Of a stretch of 64,000 nucleotides of DNA, positions 24,854 through 33,835 are shown piece after piece. The notes beneath the pieces are model-generated. The model was not told the DNA's origin. It did not search any database and saw only the letters and a list, made by a program, of their open reading frames with translations. The stretch comes from UBA6170 sp034429975 (GTDB lineage Bacteria > Chloroflexota > Anaerolineae > Anaerolineales > Anaerolineaceae). The DNA lies in NCBI GenBank assembly GCA_034429975.1, contig DAOUFM010000064.1:70382-134381 (forward strand). The letters are read 5' to 3'. Numbering within the stretch: the stretch's first letter is position 1; every line of letters begins with the position of its first letter. The translations under genes were made by a program, and so were the position numbers.

Positions 24854-26086
24854 TCATTTCGCCCGTTGGGTATATAACTCAATAATTTTTAGAACAACCT
24901 CAACCGATTTTTCAAGAGACTGAACCGGCACATATTCAAAACGTCCATGCGCATTATGGTAGCCTGTAAAAAGATTTGGGCAAGGTAAGCCCTCAAACGA
25001 TAACCGCGCGCCATCAGTTCCACCGCGGACAGGAATGATTTTGGGTGTTATTCCTAAAGATAACATCGCTTCCCGAGCGGTTTCAATAATGTGAAAAACA
25101 GGCAGAATTTTTTCTTTCATGTTGTAATATTGATCGACCAGCATGAGCGTGGCGGTGCCAGCGCCATATTTTTGGTTTGCATACTCGACTGCTTTTTCAA
25201 TTAATAATTTTTGCCAGTTAAATTTATCGGTATCATGTTCCCGAATGATGTAAATTAACGTTGTTTTCTCCAACTGCCCATCAAAATGCGTCAGATGGAA
25301 AAAGCCTTCATAATTCTCGGTATGTTCCGGGCGCATTTGGGATGGCAGCATTCCAGCAATATCCATGGCAATATTGATCGCATTGATCATTTTGTTTTTC
25401 GCAGTGCCCGGATGAACACTTCGTCCTTTAACAATAATTTTTGCACCGGCGGCATTAAAGTTTTCGTACTCTAACTCACCCAATTCTCCCCCATCCAGGG
25501 TATATGCAAAATCAGCTCCAAATTTCTGAACATCAAATTTATCAGCCCCCCGCCCTATTTCTTCATCCGGGGTAAAGCCTACTTTTAAGGTGCCATGTTC
25601 AATTTTTGGATTATTGATCAAATGCTGTAATACAGCCATAATCACAGCAATCCCGGCTTTATCATCACCTCCCAGAAGCGTGGTACCATCTGTGGTAATA
25701 ATCGCTTGCCCGATATATTGTTTTAATTCCGGAAAATCATTTGGGGATAAAATGATTTGTTGCTCTTTATTTAGAACGATATCTTTGCCATCATATTGTT
25801 CCACCCATTGAGGATTGACATTCGTTCCAGTCAGGTCCGGGCTGGTATCCATGTGTGCCACCCAGCCAATAACCGGTACATTTTTTTTCGTGTTGCCGGG
25901 TAACGTAGCCATGACATATCCATTTTCATCCAGACTCACATCTGAAAGCCCCAATTCCTCCAGCTCTTGCTGGAGCAAATGGGCCAGGTTTAATTGCTTA
26001 GCCGTACTGGGGCAAGTCTCAGAATCGAAGTCAGATTGGGTGTCAATTTTTACATAGCGTAAAAAACGCTCAATTACATTACTCAT
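24854..26086 (-). CDS. pepT: peptidase T (tripeptide aminopeptidase)
   Basis: Dinuclear zinc M20B peptidase removing the N-terminal residue of tripeptides in the cytoplasm. The 410-residue protein has the metal motifs GWVAHMDTSPD, GGDDKAGIA and TPDEEIGRGAD, plus the dimerisation-domain lead GRSVHPGTAKNKMINA and the C-terminal GGTDGARLSFEGLPCPNLFTGYHNAHGRFE. Length and order match E. coli PepT throughout. A GGGAGAG site precedes the ATG. It appears to be monocistronic. Confidence 0.96.
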   Translation of the reverse strand: MSNVIERFLRYVKIDTQSDFDSETCPSTAKQLNLAHLLQQELEELGLSDVSLDENGYVMATLPGNTKKNVPVIGWVAHMDTSPDLTGTNVNPQWVEQYDGKDIVLNKEQQIILSPNDFPELKQYIGQAIITTDGTTLLGGDDKAGIAVIMAVLQHLINNPKIEHGTLKVGFTPDEEIGRGADKFDVQKFGADFAYTLDGGELGELEYENFNAAGAKIIVKGRSVHPGTAKNKMINAINIAMDIAGMLPSQMRPEHTENYEGFFHLTHFDGQLEKTTLIYIIREHDTDKFNWQKLLIEKAVEYANQKYGAGTATLMLVDQYYNMKEKILPVFHIIETAREAMLSLGITPKIIPVRGGTDGARLSFEGLPCPNLFTGYHNAHGRFEYVPVQSLEKSVEVVLKIIELYTQRAK

Positions 26087-26220
26087 TTTTCTCTCCCTTT
26101 TTTTGGATAATTAACAATGCTGGAAGTTAATTATTGTCCAAAGATGGAATTTTGTAAACCTGAAGACCGTTTTTTATGATGATTGTGGGATAATAAAATT
26201 GAATTTTGGAAAAGGAGATT

Positions 26221-27318
26221 ATGATGCAAGTTTACCCTATTCCTATGGTGCCCGGACCTGTCCAGGTACCGGCCCGGATATCGTCCGCTTATCGAATTGA
26301 CTATGGTTCACCCGATATTGAACCAGAGTTTGTTGAACTATACAACCTGACCGAATCAAAAATGCAGCAATTGATGGGCACTCAAAACCAGATTGCCTTT
26401 CAAACCGGTGAGGGGATGCTTTCGCTTTGGAGTGCCTTAAAGAACACGATCTTACCTGGTGATAAGGTGCTTTCCCTGGCAACTGGCATGTTTGGCTATG
26501 GGATTGGTGAAATGGCACTTTCAATCGGCGCCCAGGTAAAGACGCTCGGCTGGTCATACGATGAAACATTGCAGGATTGGGACAAGATTGAAGAAGCCAT
26601 TGTTGAATTTCAACCAAAAATGATCACAGTTGTTCATTGTGAAACACCTTCCGGGTCATTAAACCCTTTATATCAATTAGGTAAATTGAAACACAAACAC
26701 CTGGTTCCATTACTCTACGTGGATATGGTCGCCAGTATTGGAGCAGTGCCAATTGAAACCGATGCCTGGCATGTTGATCTTGCATTGGGAGGATCACAAA
26801 AAGCACTCTCCGCCCCCTGCGATATTTCTTTCGTGGCTATCAGCCCTCAAGCCTGGAATATTATGAAAGAAGTGGCTTACGTTGGTTATGATGCTTTACT
26901 GCCATTCAAAGATGCCCAACAGAAAAAAGAATTTCCCTACACACCTCACTGGCATGGCTTATCAGCCATCAATGCCAGTCTGGACCTTATTTTTGAAGAA
27001 GGGATACAGCAGGTTTTTGAACGCCATGAAATCGTAGCCGATCATTGCCGCGATCAACTCCAGGGAATCGGATATGATCTTTTCCTGCAACCCTCATCCA
27101 TCCCTTCACCCTCGGTGACTTCTATAAAGGTTCCGGAAAATATCCGCTGGCAAGAGTTTGATCGCCGGCTCCGCTCTGCAGGCTTGGTGGTTGGTGGTAA
27201 TTATGGGCCACTGGCCGAGAAGGTGTTCCGCCTTGGCCATATGGGTTCACAAGCCAGCATGCCCCTTCTGGAGCAAGCGCTCACAGTTCTTGAACAGGTT
27301 TTTAAAGAATTCAATTGA
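26221..27318 (+). CDS. class V aminotransferase (alanine-glyoxylate/serine-pyruvate type)
   Basis: PLP enzyme of about 365 residues. The N-terminal PMVPGPVQVP is the AGT-family lead, followed by TGEGMLSLWSALKNTILPGDKVL, the cofactor Asp in LLYVDMVASIGAVPIETDAWHVD and the Schiff-base Lys in GGSQKALSAP. The donor and acceptor cannot be told from sequence; alanine, serine or pyridoxamine with glyoxylate or pyruvate are the usual options. AAGGAG at 26212-26217 serves two adjacent ATG codons, 26221 or 26224. The tetR gene begins 41 bases after the stop with its own promoter. Confidence 0.87.
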   Translation: MMQVYPIPMVPGPVQVPARISSAYRIDYGSPDIEPEFVELYNLTESKMQQLMGTQNQIAFQTGEGMLSLWSALKNTILPGDKVLSLATGMFGYGIGEMALSIGAQVKTLGWSYDETLQDWDKIEEAIVEFQPKMITVVHCETPSGSLNPLYQLGKLKHKHLVPLLYVDMVASIGAVPIETDAWHVDLALGGSQKALSAPCDISFVAISPQAWNIMKEVAYVGYDALLPFKDAQQKKEFPYTPHWHGLSAINASLDLIFEEGIQQVFERHEIVADHCRDQLQGIGYDLFLQPSSIPSPSVTSIKVPENIRWQEFDRRLRSAGLVVGGNYGPLAEKVFRLGHMGSQASMPLLEQALTVLEQVFKEFN

Positions 27319-27323
27319 ATCGC

Positions 27324-27358
27324 TTGACATGTAATATACCGGTTGGTATACTACATGT
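27324..27358 (+). promoter_or_regulatory. tetR promoter with overlapping palindromic operator
   Basis: TTGACA (27324-27329) and TATACT (27347-27352) are 17 bases apart, and the ATG follows the -10 by 7 bases. The spacer holds the operator TATACCGGTTGGTATA (27335-27350). It is flanked symmetrically by ACATGTA (27327-27333) and TACATGT (27352-27358), making an imperfect 32-bp palindrome. Binding there would block the polymerase, so autorepression is inferred. Confidence 0.75.
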
Positions 27359-27359
27359 C

Positions 27360-27929
27360 ATGAGTGAAAATCGTCAGAACATCTTAACCACTGCCTGCTT
27401 TTTATTTTCACAAAGGGGCTATGATGCAGTTGGGATCCAGGAAATTGTGGATGAAGTTGGCGTCACCAAACCGTCCCTTTACCATCATTTTGGATCCAAA
27501 CAGGGGTTGTTGATCGCTATCTTTGATGGCTTTCTGCTCCCATTTAACCAATCATTGGCTCAAAAAATCATATATCGGCAGGATCTTCAAACCAACCTCA
27601 GAAATATCTTTCAACTTTATTTAGATTTCTCGGTCCAAAACCCTCGTTTTTTTCGTTTGTGGGTGGCTGCTCGCCTGTCGCCCGTTGAAAGCACCCCCTA
27701 TCAGGTTGTCTCTCCGTATACCCAGGACCATCAATCTATTTTCAATCATTTCTTCCAGCAGGTATCTGCGCATCATGGAAATATGCGGGGTCGGGAAAAC
27801 ATTCTGGCTTTTTCCTTTCAGGGTTTACTTTTCTCTTACACATCCATGGTTTTACAAAGAGAAATAAATTGGAACCCTCAGCAGGTCAATCAGGTCGTTC
27901 ACCAATACATGCATGGCATTTTTTCATAA
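27360..27929 (+). CDS. TetR/AcrR family transcriptional regulator
   Basis: A 189-residue repressor-type protein. The N-terminal helix-turn-helix is ILTTACFLFSQRGYDAVGIQEIVDEVGVTKPSLYHHFGSKQGLL, a canonical TetR domain. The C-terminal ligand and dimer domain (about 65-189) is helical and has no recognised ligand signature. Translation is expected from a leaderless mRNA at the ATG at 27360; a GTG-initiated longer frame would start inside the promoter region. The same 16-bp palindrome lies before this gene and before the GH13 gene that follows, so it probably controls itself and that enzyme. Confidence 0.9.
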   Translation: MSENRQNILTTACFLFSQRGYDAVGIQEIVDEVGVTKPSLYHHFGSKQGLLIAIFDGFLLPFNQSLAQKIIYRQDLQTNLRNIFQLYLDFSVQNPRFFRLWVAARLSPVESTPYQVVSPYTQDHQSIFNHFFQQVSAHHGNMRGRENILAFSFQGLLFSYTSMVLQREINWNPQQVNQVVHQYMHGIFS

Positions 27930-27934
27930 TTTTT

Positions 27935-27964
27935 TTGAAAGGATATTATACCAACCGGTATATT
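27935..27964 (+). promoter_or_regulatory. GH13 gene promoter with the same operator in inverse orientation
   Basis: TTGAAA (27935-27940) is followed 17-18 bases on by GTATAT or TATATT. The operator TATACCAACCGGTATA (27947-27962) is the exact reverse complement of the tetR one. The ATG at 27970 lies 5-6 bases past the -10, again without a Shine-Dalgarno sequence. Confidence 0.7.
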
Positions 27965-27969
27965 TTTCT

Positions 27970-29337
27970 ATGTACAATTCGCCCGAATGGATCTCCACAG
28001 CCTTAATTTATCATATCTATCCGCTGGGGCTTACTTCAGCGCCTTTTTATAACCAATACGACCAGCCCAGCGAAAATCGATTGGAACAGTTATACCCCTG
28101 GCTTGACCATTTGCAATGGTTGGGGATCAACACAATCTTTCTGGGACCTATCCTGCAGTCCAGATCGCATGGTTATGATGTGGTTGACTATTTCCATATT
28201 GATCGCCGTCTGGGCGATAACCATACCTTCAAATTTTTTTCAGAAGCCGTTCACCAGCGCGGTATGCGAATTGTTTTGGATGCAGTGTTTAATCACAGCA
28301 GCAGGGATTTTTTTGCTTTTCAGGATCTTCTGAAAAACGAGCAGAACTCTGGGTATAAAGATTGGTACGACGGCGTCCAGTTTGGTCAGTCAAGCCCGGC
28401 TGGAGATTCGTTTACCTATTATACCTGGGACGGATATACCGATTTACCCAAATTTAACCTGTCAAACCCGGACGTGGTTGAACATCTTTTCCAGGCAGTC
28501 CGCTATTGGATGGAGGAATGGCAAATTGATGGTCTACGGTTAGACGCGGCTGACAATCTCCGCCTGGATTTTCTGAAGAGATTGCGTAAAATGACGTCAG
28601 CCAGGCGCGAAGATTTTTGGTTAATGGGTGAGGTAGTGCATGGGCAATATCAACAATGGGCGAACCCCCAGCAACTCCACAGCACTACCAATTATGAAGC
28701 ATATAAAGGCTTATATTCAAGTTTCAATGATGGAAATTTTTTTGAGATCGCTCACTCGCTGGAACGCCAATTTGGGGCAGGAGGATTATACCGTGATCTT
28801 CAACTCTATAATTTTGTTGACAATCATGATGTCAATCGCATTATCGATCAGATTAAGAACAAAAAGCATCTCTATCTGGTCTATGCTCTGCTATTCTGTA
28901 TGCCTGGCATCCCATCCATTTATTATGGCAGTGAGTGGGGATTACACGGTGTGCGCTCTGCCCACAGTGATCACGCGCTAAGACCTGCTATCCATTTACA
29001 CCAAATGATAAATCAGGCTCCTGAGAAAGATTTACCGCAATTTATCCAAAACCTGGCCAAATTTCGGGCTGAAAACCCGGCTCTTCAGAGAGGGAGTTAT
29101 TACCCGGCTTTTATCCAATCACGCCAATTTGGTTTTTGGAGAGAATTCGAGAATAATAAAGTACTTGTTTTGATAAATGCCGGTACAGAACCTTTTCCAA
29201 CCAATCCAATCAACATCCCGGAGATCACCAAAAAGGTCACGGTCTTTGATAGACGAACCAATTTCGAAATAATCGAATCATCCATTCATGCGGAAATTCC
29301 ACCTGAATGGCTGGCAATATTTACATTTAATTGTTAG
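27970..29337 (+). CDS. GH13 alpha-amylase family glycoside hydrolase
   Basis: Alpha-glucan-acting enzyme of 455 residues. The catalytic barrel begins directly at the N terminus (WISTALIYHIYPLGL), without a signal peptide or N-terminal accessory domain, so it is cytoplasmic. The family regions are DAVFNH (I), GLRLDAAD with nucleophile Asp192 (II), MGEVVHG with acid/base Glu221 (III) and FVDNHD with Asp287 (IV). A short all-beta C-terminal domain follows. The closest functional guess is a cyclomaltodextrinase- or neopullulanase-like enzyme degrading imported maltodextrins, but the specificity is not certain. It is under the shared TetR operator. Confidence 0.88.
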   Translation: MYNSPEWISTALIYHIYPLGLTSAPFYNQYDQPSENRLEQLYPWLDHLQWLGINTIFLGPILQSRSHGYDVVDYFHIDRRLGDNHTFKFFSEAVHQRGMRIVLDAVFNHSSRDFFAFQDLLKNEQNSGYKDWYDGVQFGQSSPAGDSFTYYTWDGYTDLPKFNLSNPDVVEHLFQAVRYWMEEWQIDGLRLDAADNLRLDFLKRLRKMTSARREDFWLMGEVVHGQYQQWANPQQLHSTTNYEAYKGLYSSFNDGNFFEIAHSLERQFGAGGLYRDLQLYNFVDNHDVNRIIDQIKNKKHLYLVYALLFCMPGIPSIYYGSEWGLHGVRSAHSDHALRPAIHLHQMINQAPEKDLPQFIQNLAKFRAENPALQRGSYYPAFIQSRQFGFWREFENNKVLVLINAGTEPFPTNPINIPEITKKVTVFDRRTNFEIIESSIHAEIPPEWLAIFTFNC

Positions 29338-29343
29338 GAAACT

Positions 29344-29925
29344 CTAACTATGAAAAAAAGAAAGGTATAGCAGAAACACCCCAATGAGGGTCAGTAAGCC
29401 AATAAAGGTATAAATCACCAAATTAATAGTTTGTTTTTGTTTGGCTTTCTTGACCGCAACAGCGTCTTTAATAATATCTTCGATGGTAAATCGACTTAGT
29501 TTCATCCCTTTCGAAAGCATTTCTGTCACATATTCGGGAGATTTTCCTTCGGAAATTAATCCTCGCGCCATTCGAACGGCTTGGGCTCGTAATGGATTTG
29601 ATTGGGGAACCCCAATCGCTTTATTTACATTGGGTTGATCCACCCCATTGCGGTTACTATTCATCCGATAATCATGTAAGGCTTTCCCAATTTGAGCTCT
29701 GGATAGCCACAATCCGACCAGATTATTGGGGAAATTGATCGGCGTTTCAATAAACATGAGATGGTCGGTGTTTGGAGCAGATTTAAATTTAACCCCACAT
29801 ACCGGGCAGGTTAAATACTGTTCGGTATTTTCTGTTTCAAAAACTTGAAGAAAATCTGTCTGACAGACTGGGCAGCGTGTGTTTTTTTGTAATCCAACCA
29901 TAACCTGTTGTGTGGAATAATCCAT
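29344..29925 (-). CDS. zinc-ribbon membrane-anchored protein, uncharacterised
   Basis: A 193-residue protein with two CPxC pairs near the N terminus (CPVCQTDF and CPVCGVKF, about 20 residues apart) forming a probable zinc ribbon. A soluble middle with two helical blocks follows, including ARGLISEGKSPEYVTEMLSKGMKLSRFTIEDII. A single C-terminal transmembrane segment (about 170-190) ends the protein. This tail-anchored layout suggests a regulatory or scaffold role at the inner membrane face. The ATG at 29925 is preferred to a TTG three codons earlier. It is convergent with the GH13 gene. Confidence 0.65.
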   Translation of the reverse strand: MDYSTQQVMVGLQKNTRCPVCQTDFLQVFETENTEQYLTCPVCGVKFKSAPNTDHLMFIETPINFPNNLVGLWLSRAQIGKALHDYRMNSNRNGVDQPNVNKAIGVPQSNPLRAQAVRMARGLISEGKSPEYVTEMLSKGMKLSRFTIEDIIKDAVAVKKAKQKQTINLVIYTFIGLLTLIGVFLLYLSFFHS

Positions 29926-30039
29926 AATTTCCAACCTGATATAAAGCTATTATAGAGGAAAAAATAATTAAATTGTATGTCAATTTGGTTACAATTTTGT
30001 TACTTTTTCATAACCGGTTTATAACCAATTGACTTTTCT

Positions 30040-30885
30040 TCAACCAGCCATATACGCAATCGAGAGTGTCCCCGGACCAACATGCGCTCCAATTACCGGG
30101 CTGACATGGGTAAGAATCGCCTCATCCGCTCCTAAAGATTCTTTTAATTCATCTAATAATGCTTGTGCTGCATCATGTTCTAAAGCATGAAAAACAGAAA
30201 TTCGTAACGGTCTCCTCCCATCAATTCCTTTTTCTACCAGGCTTATCATCCGTTTTATGGCTTTCTTTTTCGAAATCACACTTTCTACCAGTTCAATTTT
30301 TCCATCACGAATTTCTAAAATCGGTTTAATGTTGAGGGCGGTTCCCAATAATCGCTTAGCACTATTGATCCGACCACCAGCAGCCAGATATTTCAATGTG
30401 TCAACCGTGAAATAAACTCCTATTTTTGAATAAGCATCCTCAGCAATTTGGACACATTCATCCAGGCTGGCTCCTTTTTTCGCCGCTCGCGCTGCTGCCA
30501 GCACTTGAAATCCAAGCGCCATAGATACCAGTTTGGTATCCACAACTGCGACCGGCTTTCCTTCAAAAGATTTTTGGGCTTGTACAGCTGAATCATAAGA
30601 TCCGGAGATTCCTTTGGAAATACCCAAATTTAGCACCTCATACCCTTGATCTAAAAGTTCTTGAAACATTTCACGGTATTGGTGCACGGTTACCTGGCTG
30701 GTCTGCGGCAAACTATCGCTGACGGATAAACGCATATAAAACTCATCTGGTGAAATATCCACCCCATCGCGATAAGGTTTTCCTTCCCAAATCAAAGTCA
30801 GGGGCAAAATTGATATTGGATATTGTTCCATTAATTCTTGCGGCAGATAAGCTGTGCTATCCGTGAGAATCATTACATTCGCCAT
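30040..30885 (-). CDS. DegV family fatty-acid-binding protein
   Basis: A 281-residue protein that should bind a fatty acid and, in Firmicutes, acts as FakB, presenting it to the kinase FakA. The N terminus VMILTDSTAYLPQEL, the loop TSQVTVHQYREMF, the central GISGSYDSA and the C-terminal HVSPVIGAHVGPGTLSIAYM are all typical. GGAGGG lies 7 bases before the ATG at 30885; the longer frame to 30930 is not supported. No fakA is seen in this window. Confidence 0.92.
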   Translation of the reverse strand: MANVMILTDSTAYLPQELMEQYPISILPLTLIWEGKPYRDGVDISPDEFYMRLSVSDSLPQTSQVTVHQYREMFQELLDQGYEVLNLGISKGISGSYDSAVQAQKSFEGKPVAVVDTKLVSMALGFQVLAAARAAKKGASLDECVQIAEDAYSKIGVYFTVDTLKYLAAGGRINSAKRLLGTALNIKPILEIRDGKIELVESVISKKKAIKRMISLVEKGIDGRRPLRISVFHALEHDAAQALLDELKESLGADEAILTHVSPVIGAHVGPGTLSIAYMAG

Positions 30886-31319
30886 GATATTCCCTCCAAC
30901 TTTTTTATCTAGTATAACTGAAAATTTCAAAACAAAATTCGATTTTTAAAAAACTTAAATTTTTAGCGCGAGTTTCCTAAAAAATAAAATATTTCAAATC
31001 ATCCTTTTGTAACAAACTAACTCCGAAACCCATTAAAAATTTTTTGTTTATAGGGTTTGTAGAATCTATCACAATGATCTTTTTATATCTGGATTCCAGC
31101 GAAAATTTCAATTTCTTGCGATTTTTTACAACAAATTCATGATTTTACGCGTGATTCTAATATAAATTTAATCTAATGTTATTATGATAAATATTATCCA
31201 ATTTAGTTGGATTAAATGAAGGGCAAATTGCCTAAAGTTATAAAAAAATTGTACAAAAACTTACACTGACTCCAGGACTCAAGACAAAGTTCTGATCAAA
31301 AACAAAAAAGGAGCAGAAA
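30886..31319. other. 434-base AT-rich intergenic region before the MerR gene
   Basis: No coding sequence is visible. The left part carries the divergent degV start signals. The right third has several short inverted repeats and the predicted merR promoter. The region is much more AT-rich than its surroundings. Confidence 0.6.
31222..31257 (+). promoter_or_regulatory. candidate promoter/operator of the CarH-like regulator
   Basis: TTGCCT (31228-31233) is followed 18 bases on by TACAAA (31252-31257). The -35 lies in the palindrome GGCAAATTGCC (31222-31232), and the -10 overlaps TGTACA, a half-site sequence reported for some CarH/LitR operators. The assignment is tentative. Confidence 0.35.
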
Positions 31320-32279
31320 ATGACAACAATAAACGATTTCTCCGACGAACCCCGTTACACGATTAAATCCGTGAGCGTGCAAACAGGAATTCGACCTGTA
31401 ACCCTAAGAGCCTGGGAACGCCGGCATGATTTACTAAGCCCCCATCGTTCAGAAAACCGTTACCGTTTATATTCAGAAAGAGATATAGCCATCTTACGCT
31501 GGATCAAATCCCGTGTAGATGAAGGCATTTCCATCAGCAATGCGGTTTTAGAATTACGACAAATGAATCGCAATGGCGTCTGGCCGGATGCAGTTCCTTC
31601 CGTTCCAACCCGCACATTAATCGCCCCAAAAGCGACTCCTGAAACTTATACCCATTGGCTTTATGACGCCTTAATTAAACACAATGAAGAACAAGCTGGT
31701 GAAATCATTCGTGATTTACATGCCAGCTATGACTTGATGACGATTTTTACCCGCGTATTAACCCCAACGCTGATCGCCATTGGAGATGCCTGGTACCGCG
31801 GTGAGATTCGAATTACAACCGAGCATTACGCCTCAAATTTCCTGCGTGGACGATTGATGTCCTTATTGCAGGCTTACCCCACCCGCCGGAACGCTCCTTA
31901 TATCCAGCTAGGCTGTGCTCCTACAGAACAACATGAACTTGGCAGCTTAATGATGGCTGTCTTGCTGCGTAGTGAAGGCTACCGGGTTGAGTATCTCGGC
32001 CCAGATTTACCAATTGAGGATCTGGTGGATTATGCCAGCTATGAATTCCCGAACCTGATTGTATTAACCGCTTCAACCGATTTGGCAGCCTATGAAATGC
32101 GTAGATTAAAAGAAAAATTAGATACCATTAATCCCGCCCCGCTTCTGGCCTACGCTGGCAGCGCATTTGATGGCAACCAGCGGGTACAGGATATGGTGCC
32201 TGGTCATTATATTGGACGCACTTTTGAAGAAGGTTTGCTATCCATCAAAGAATTGATTAAAGAAAAAGAACTTGCCTGA
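31320..32279 (+). CDS. MerR-type regulator with B12-binding domain, CarH-like photoreceptor signature
   Basis: A 319-residue regulator with three parts. A MerR helix-turn-helix (about 12-80) carries YTIKSVSVQTGIRPVTLRAWERRH. A helical cap (about 105-185) holds Trp158, Glu168 and His169 in the W-x9-EH pattern that shields adenosylcobalamin in CarH. A Rossmann B12 domain has the axial-ligand motif EQHELG with His205. In CarH the dark tetramer binds DNA, and light cleaves the Co-C bond and releases it. All signature residues are present, so light-responsive repression is inferred. AAAGGAGC precedes the ATG. No carotenoid or photolyase gene is adjacent, so the regulon is unknown. Confidence 0.85.
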   Translation: MTTINDFSDEPRYTIKSVSVQTGIRPVTLRAWERRHDLLSPHRSENRYRLYSERDIAILRWIKSRVDEGISISNAVLELRQMNRNGVWPDAVPSVPTRTLIAPKATPETYTHWLYDALIKHNEEQAGEIIRDLHASYDLMTIFTRVLTPTLIAIGDAWYRGEIRITTEHYASNFLRGRLMSLLQAYPTRRNAPYIQLGCAPTEQHELGSLMMAVLLRSEGYRVEYLGPDLPIEDLVDYASYEFPNLIVLTASTDLAAYEMRRLKEKLDTINPAPLLAYAGSAFDGNQRVQDMVPGHYIGRTFEEGLLSIKELIKEKELA

Positions 32280-32302
32280 TTTCCGGCACACTCCTTTCAA
32301 AT

Positions 32303-32335
32303 CACAAGGTTTGTCGAAACATGACAAACCTTGTG
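32303..32335 (+). terminator. strong hairpin after the MerR gene
   Basis: A perfect 13-bp stem (32303-32315 with 32323-32335, 7-base loop) begins 23 bases past the stop. The T run is short (GCGTTTAAT), so it may act as a terminator or an mRNA end stabiliser. Confidence 0.6.
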
Positions 32336-32445
32336 GCGTTTAATCTAAATAACCACTAATTTTCTTTTTTTGTTGCTTAAATCCATTTTTGCGGCATGGC
32401 TGCATTTATCAAAAAACCGGGTATCATAAACGCAGAGAAAATCTC

Positions 32446-33705
32446 ATGCCAAGAAATCAACTAAAAACAACCCCGCGGATTGCCGTTATAGGGGGCGGGC
32501 CGGCAGGCCTGATCGCTGCAGAACAGCTTGCAGCTTCAGGAATGCAGGTTTCTGTTTTTGATGGGAAACCCTCTGTATTGCGCAAATTTCTGGTAGCTGG
32601 GAAAGGTGGGTTGAATATCTCCAGAAATGAGGATTTTCAGCTTTTTTTATCTCACTATGGAGACCGGGTAGAAAACCTTAAACCATTCTTAAAAAAGTTT
32701 GGGCCAAATGAGTTACTTAAATGGTTTGATGAATTGGGTTTTCCACCTTTTCTGGGCAGTTCTGGAAAAGTATTTCCACGGGGGATGCAAGCTGTTTCTG
32801 TTCGAAAAGCATGGATCAAACGTCTGATTTCAATTGGAGTAAGTTTTCATCTGAATCAGCGCTGGCTTGGTTGGAACACTAACAATGAATTAATATTTCA
32901 GGCAAAAGATGGGAATACCATAAACCTTCAGGCGGATGCAACCATACTGGCTTTAGGGGGGGCGAGCTGGCCAAAAACTGGTAGTGACGGACTTTGGGCG
33001 GAAATTCTCCAAAGCAAAGGCGTGAAGGTTGCCCCTTTTAAACCGTCCAATTGTGGTTTTAACGTTCAATGGAGCGCTATTTTCCAGGATCGCTTTCAAG
33101 GAAAACCCGTTAAATCAACCATCCTTTCATTCCAACCAACCGCCGGTGCAAAAATGCAGCGAACGGGCGAATTTATCATCACAAACTATGGTGTTGAAGG
33201 CAGTTTGATTTATTATTTTTCTGCACTCCTCCGGGAAGAACTCCAAACCCATCACGCTGCAGTTATCCATCTCGATCTCATGCCCAATTGGACCGCCAGT
33301 CAGTTACAGACCAAACTCTCCAGACATCAGGGGTCACGCTCCCTGTCATCCCATCTTAAAAAGAGCATCGGATTGGAGGGCGTCAAAGCAGGTTTGGTTT
33401 GGGAATTCTTGCCTCGTACAGTAATTTCTAATCCGGAAGCCTTATCTTCCACAATAAAAGCAATCCCTGTTCCACTCATTTCCCCCCGCCCACTTGAGGA
33501 AGCGATCAGCTCGGCTGGGGGGATTCGCTTTGAAGATTTATCAGAAGATCTAATGATTAAATCTTTACCCGGTGTTTTCTGTGCCGGGGAAATGCTGGAT
33601 TGGGAAGCCCCCACCGGTGGATATTTGTTAACAGCCTGTTTCTCAACCGGAAAAGCGGCTGCGGATGGTGTGAAAAACTGGATCAACCAGAAGAATATAC
33701 GCTGA
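32446..33705 (+). CDS. NAD(P)/FAD-dependent oxidoreductase, HI0933/TIGR03862 type
   Basis: A 419-residue flavoprotein with an N-terminal FAD-binding Rossmann motif (IAVIGGGPAGLIAAEQLAA), the GKGGLNISRN loop, the family hallmark ALGGASWPKTGSDG, and a C-terminal FAD contact GVFCAGEMLDWEAPTGGYLLTACFSTG. Related proteins include BaiN, but substrates are mostly unknown. A TTG-initiated frame from 32389 adds 19 residues without similarity; the ATG at 32446 places the Rossmann strand 10 residues in, as usual. It appears to be transcribed alone. Confidence 0.85.
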   Translation: MPRNQLKTTPRIAVIGGGPAGLIAAEQLAASGMQVSVFDGKPSVLRKFLVAGKGGLNISRNEDFQLFLSHYGDRVENLKPFLKKFGPNELLKWFDELGFPPFLGSSGKVFPRGMQAVSVRKAWIKRLISIGVSFHLNQRWLGWNTNNELIFQAKDGNTINLQADATILALGGASWPKTGSDGLWAEILQSKGVKVAPFKPSNCGFNVQWSAIFQDRFQGKPVKSTILSFQPTAGAKMQRTGEFIITNYGVEGSLIYYFSALLREELQTHHAAVIHLDLMPNWTASQLQTKLSRHQGSRSLSSHLKKSIGLEGVKAGLVWEFLPRTVISNPEALSSTIKAIPVPLISPRPLEEAISSAGGIRFEDLSEDLMIKSLPGVFCAGEMLDWEAPTGGYLLTACFSTGKAAADGVKNWINQKNIR

Positions 33706-33835
33706 TCTGTACATACTCTATCTTCCATTTTCTGAAAACTCATATAAAATATTCCATAAAGAATGGCATTTACCCGTCAACGAAACAATTTTGACGGTTG
33801 AATGACTATCAGTGTTTGGTCTCAAGGAGTGGATG

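Noticed and set aside
29321..29356. GTTAG/CTAAC hairpin between the GH13 gene and the zinc-ribbon gene
   Set aside because: The stem is only 5 bp and there is no T run, so it does not qualify as a terminator.
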